Below the pieces are notes generated by a model. The model made no database searches. It had not been told where the DNA came from and saw only the letters and a list, made by a program, of their open reading frames with translations. Below are positions 22,770-23,538 of a stretch of 23,538 nucleotides of DNA, piece by piece. Position numbers and translations under genes: made by a program. Numbering within the stretch: the first letter of the stretch is position 1; every line of letters starts with the position of its first letter. This stretch comes from Candidatus Thiodiazotropha taylori (GTDB lineage: Bacteria > Pseudomonadota > Gammaproteobacteria > Chromatiales > Chromatiaceae): positions 1 through 23,538 of the forward strand of contig JAHRHW010000018.1 in the NCBI GenBank assembly GCA_019100305.1, written 5' to 3'.

Positions 22770-22932
22770 TAGTTGTAATTAACCACATGTATAAGAATAT
22801 CGGGCATATTCACTTTCATGGAAGAGAAAACAGATGCAAGATCATTCCCACGAGATTTTTCTCGAAGAGAAACCCCGACAGGCTCAACAACCACGAAGAT
22901 GCGAAATGATGCGAGCGGAGATTGGCCACGAG

Positions 22933-23164
22933 GTCAGAAATGGATCAATCAGAATTTGGATCACAATATGCTGCTGTGCAGTGATGATCCGGTATTGCCC
23001 CTGCTGAAGGAAGCCGGCGAGTCGATCTATGTAATTTCCAACAATCCAACCGCGAAAATACTGCACGGCTGATTATTAACCATGTGGAGGCTGATGGCTT
23101 TCCGGTGGTGGAAGTATCGCTGCACGAAACCGACAGCGCACTGGCAAGCTATCGAAAACCTTGA
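22933..23164 (+). pseudogene. queD: Truncated, frameshifted queD copy
   Basis: It corresponds to residues 58-134 of the intact queD. The first 57 residues, including all Zn ligands and the catalytic Cys, are missing. A one-base deletion near 23053 (C-C-G-C-G-A-A-A versus C-T-G-C-G-G-A-G) shifts the frame after P-T-A, so the open frame stops early near 23072. An open frame from 22818 joins unrelated sequence to it and is not a real gene. Confidence 0.88.
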
Positions 23165-23199
23165 TTCAGCAGCTTAGGGGCATACCCGCACCGGCTATT

Positions 23200-23230
23200 G
23201 ATGGATGCGTCACGAGATGACGCACCCATC
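23200..23230 (+). terminator. Second copy of the queD terminator hairpin
   Basis: The same 13-bp stem with one mismatch is kept (loop CGAGA), but the following bases are CATTAAT instead of TTTT, so it has probably lost strength as a plus-strand terminator. On the minus strand it lies 45 bases downstream of the amt stop and may serve that gene. Confidence 0.5.
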
Positions 23231-23274
23231 CATTAATCCGGCGACTAAGGATGTCGTGTTAATAATATCGGCGA

Positions 23275-23538
23275 TCAACTGATTTCGTTGTAACCGCGCT
23301 CTTCGTGCAGAACGATATCCAGACCTTCGATCTCCTCTTCCTTATTGACTCGAAGACCGATCAGCGCATCCACCAGCTTGAGAATGCCCAGGGTGACCAC
23401 GGCGGTAAAGACGATGGTGACAACAACCCCGATGAACTGCACCCAGAGTTGGCCGCCCATGGAGGTTATGCCATCCGCAAAGCCGTATCCGGAAAAGATT
23501 CCCAGCGATGTGGAGGAGAATACACCCGCCAATAAGGT
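23275..23538 (-). CDS. amt: Ammonium transporter, C-terminal part (gene runs off the window)
   Basis: The visible 87 codons encode the last Amt/MEP helices (G-Q-L-W-V-Q-F-I-G-V-V-V-T-I-V-F, then I-L-K-L-V-D-A-L-I-G-L-R-V) and the cytosolic tail ending H-E-E-R-G-Y-N-E-I-S. G-L-R-V-x-x-E-x-E-x-x-G-L-D is the conserved C-terminal signature of Amt channels, which conduct ammonia through the inner membrane under GlnK control. The gene continues past 23538, so its start and promoter are outside. It converges on the queD remnant. Confidence 0.9.
   Translation of the reverse strand, partial: TLLAGVFSSTSLGIFSGYGFADGITSMGGQLWVQFIGVVVTIVFTAVVTLGILKLVDALIGLRVNKEEEIEGLDIVLHEERGYNEIS

Larger units (their letters stand above)
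22933..23361. repeat. Right copy of the ~400-bp direct repeat (queD 3' fragment, terminator, amt 3' end)
   Basis: It aligns in the same orientation with 2761-3159. It holds a 30-bp segment missing from the left copy. Here the amt end is intact and the queD part is broken, the mirror image of the left copy. Similarity begins abruptly around GTCAGAAATGG; the ~120 bases before it (22811-22932) do not match the queD 5' end. Confidence 0.85.

Noticed and set aside
22679..22894. N-terminal extension of the HHE hemerythrin to 217 aa
   Set aside because: It would translate through the Dnr-type box and the palindrome, and the ATG at 22678 has a good ribosome site and begins the domain.
22818..23072. 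84-aa open frame as a gene
   Set aside because: It is unrelated sequence joined to a truncated, frameshifted queD fragment lacking the metal and catalytic residues.
1..23538. CRISPR array, rRNA, tRNA, transposase or integrase genes
   Set aside because: No regularly spaced short repeats, RNA gene structures or recombinase motifs were seen; the mobility evidence rests on the flanking repeats alone.

Overview
The window comes from a denitrifying proteobacterium. The content (complete cytochrome cd1 nitrite-reductase island, NirT/ethylbenzene-dehydrogenase-type fusion cytochrome, EntD-like phosphopantetheinyl transferase, QueD, hemerythrins) best fits a sulfur-oxidising gammaproteobacterium of the Chromatiales/Sedimenticola type. 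That placement is an impression from protein style, not a database match.

Left flank (1-3159). A minus-strand EamA-type transporter gene that looks cut short, a 271-bp nested inverted-repeat element touching its start codon, a strong minus-strand terminator, a phosphopantetheinyl transferase, an unknown 157-aa gene, and an intact queD followed by a terminator and a decayed stub of an ammonium-transporter gene.

Core (3346-19607), a heme d1/NirS island in two arms. A Dnr-type Crp/Fnr regulator reads leftward. A plus-strand operon follows: nirE, nirC, nirF, separate NirD-like and NirL-like genes, a fused NirDL-type gene, nirJ, a c'-like cytochrome, nirN and a secreted SNase-like protein. These genes make siroheme, convert it to heme d1 and load it. 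A converging minus-strand operon encodes nirS, a 929-aa NirT tetraheme protein fused to two ethylbenzene-dehydrogenase-type cytochrome domains, a cupredoxin, a triheme cytochrome and a diheme peroxidase: the reductase and its probable electron-supply proteins.

Right part (19756-22678). A membrane-anchored bacteriohemerythrin, a gene-free stretch, then a leftward operon of an HHE hemerythrin, a DUF2249 protein and a 12-TM NnrS-like membrane protein, probably for nitric-oxide or nitrosative stress. Three 14-bp palindromes TTGAC-N4-GTCAA lie before nirE, nirS and the HHE gene, so one Dnr/FNR-type regulator probably controls the whole set.

Right flank (22933-23538). A truncated, frameshifted queD copy, the same terminator, and the intact 3' end of the ammonium-transporter gene. 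The left flank has intact queD plus broken amt, and the right flank has broken queD plus intact amt. This ~400-bp direct repeat (about 86% identical by eye over its queD/terminator part) is what a Campbell-type integration between queD and amt would leave, so the ~20-kb respiratory island appears to have been inserted there.
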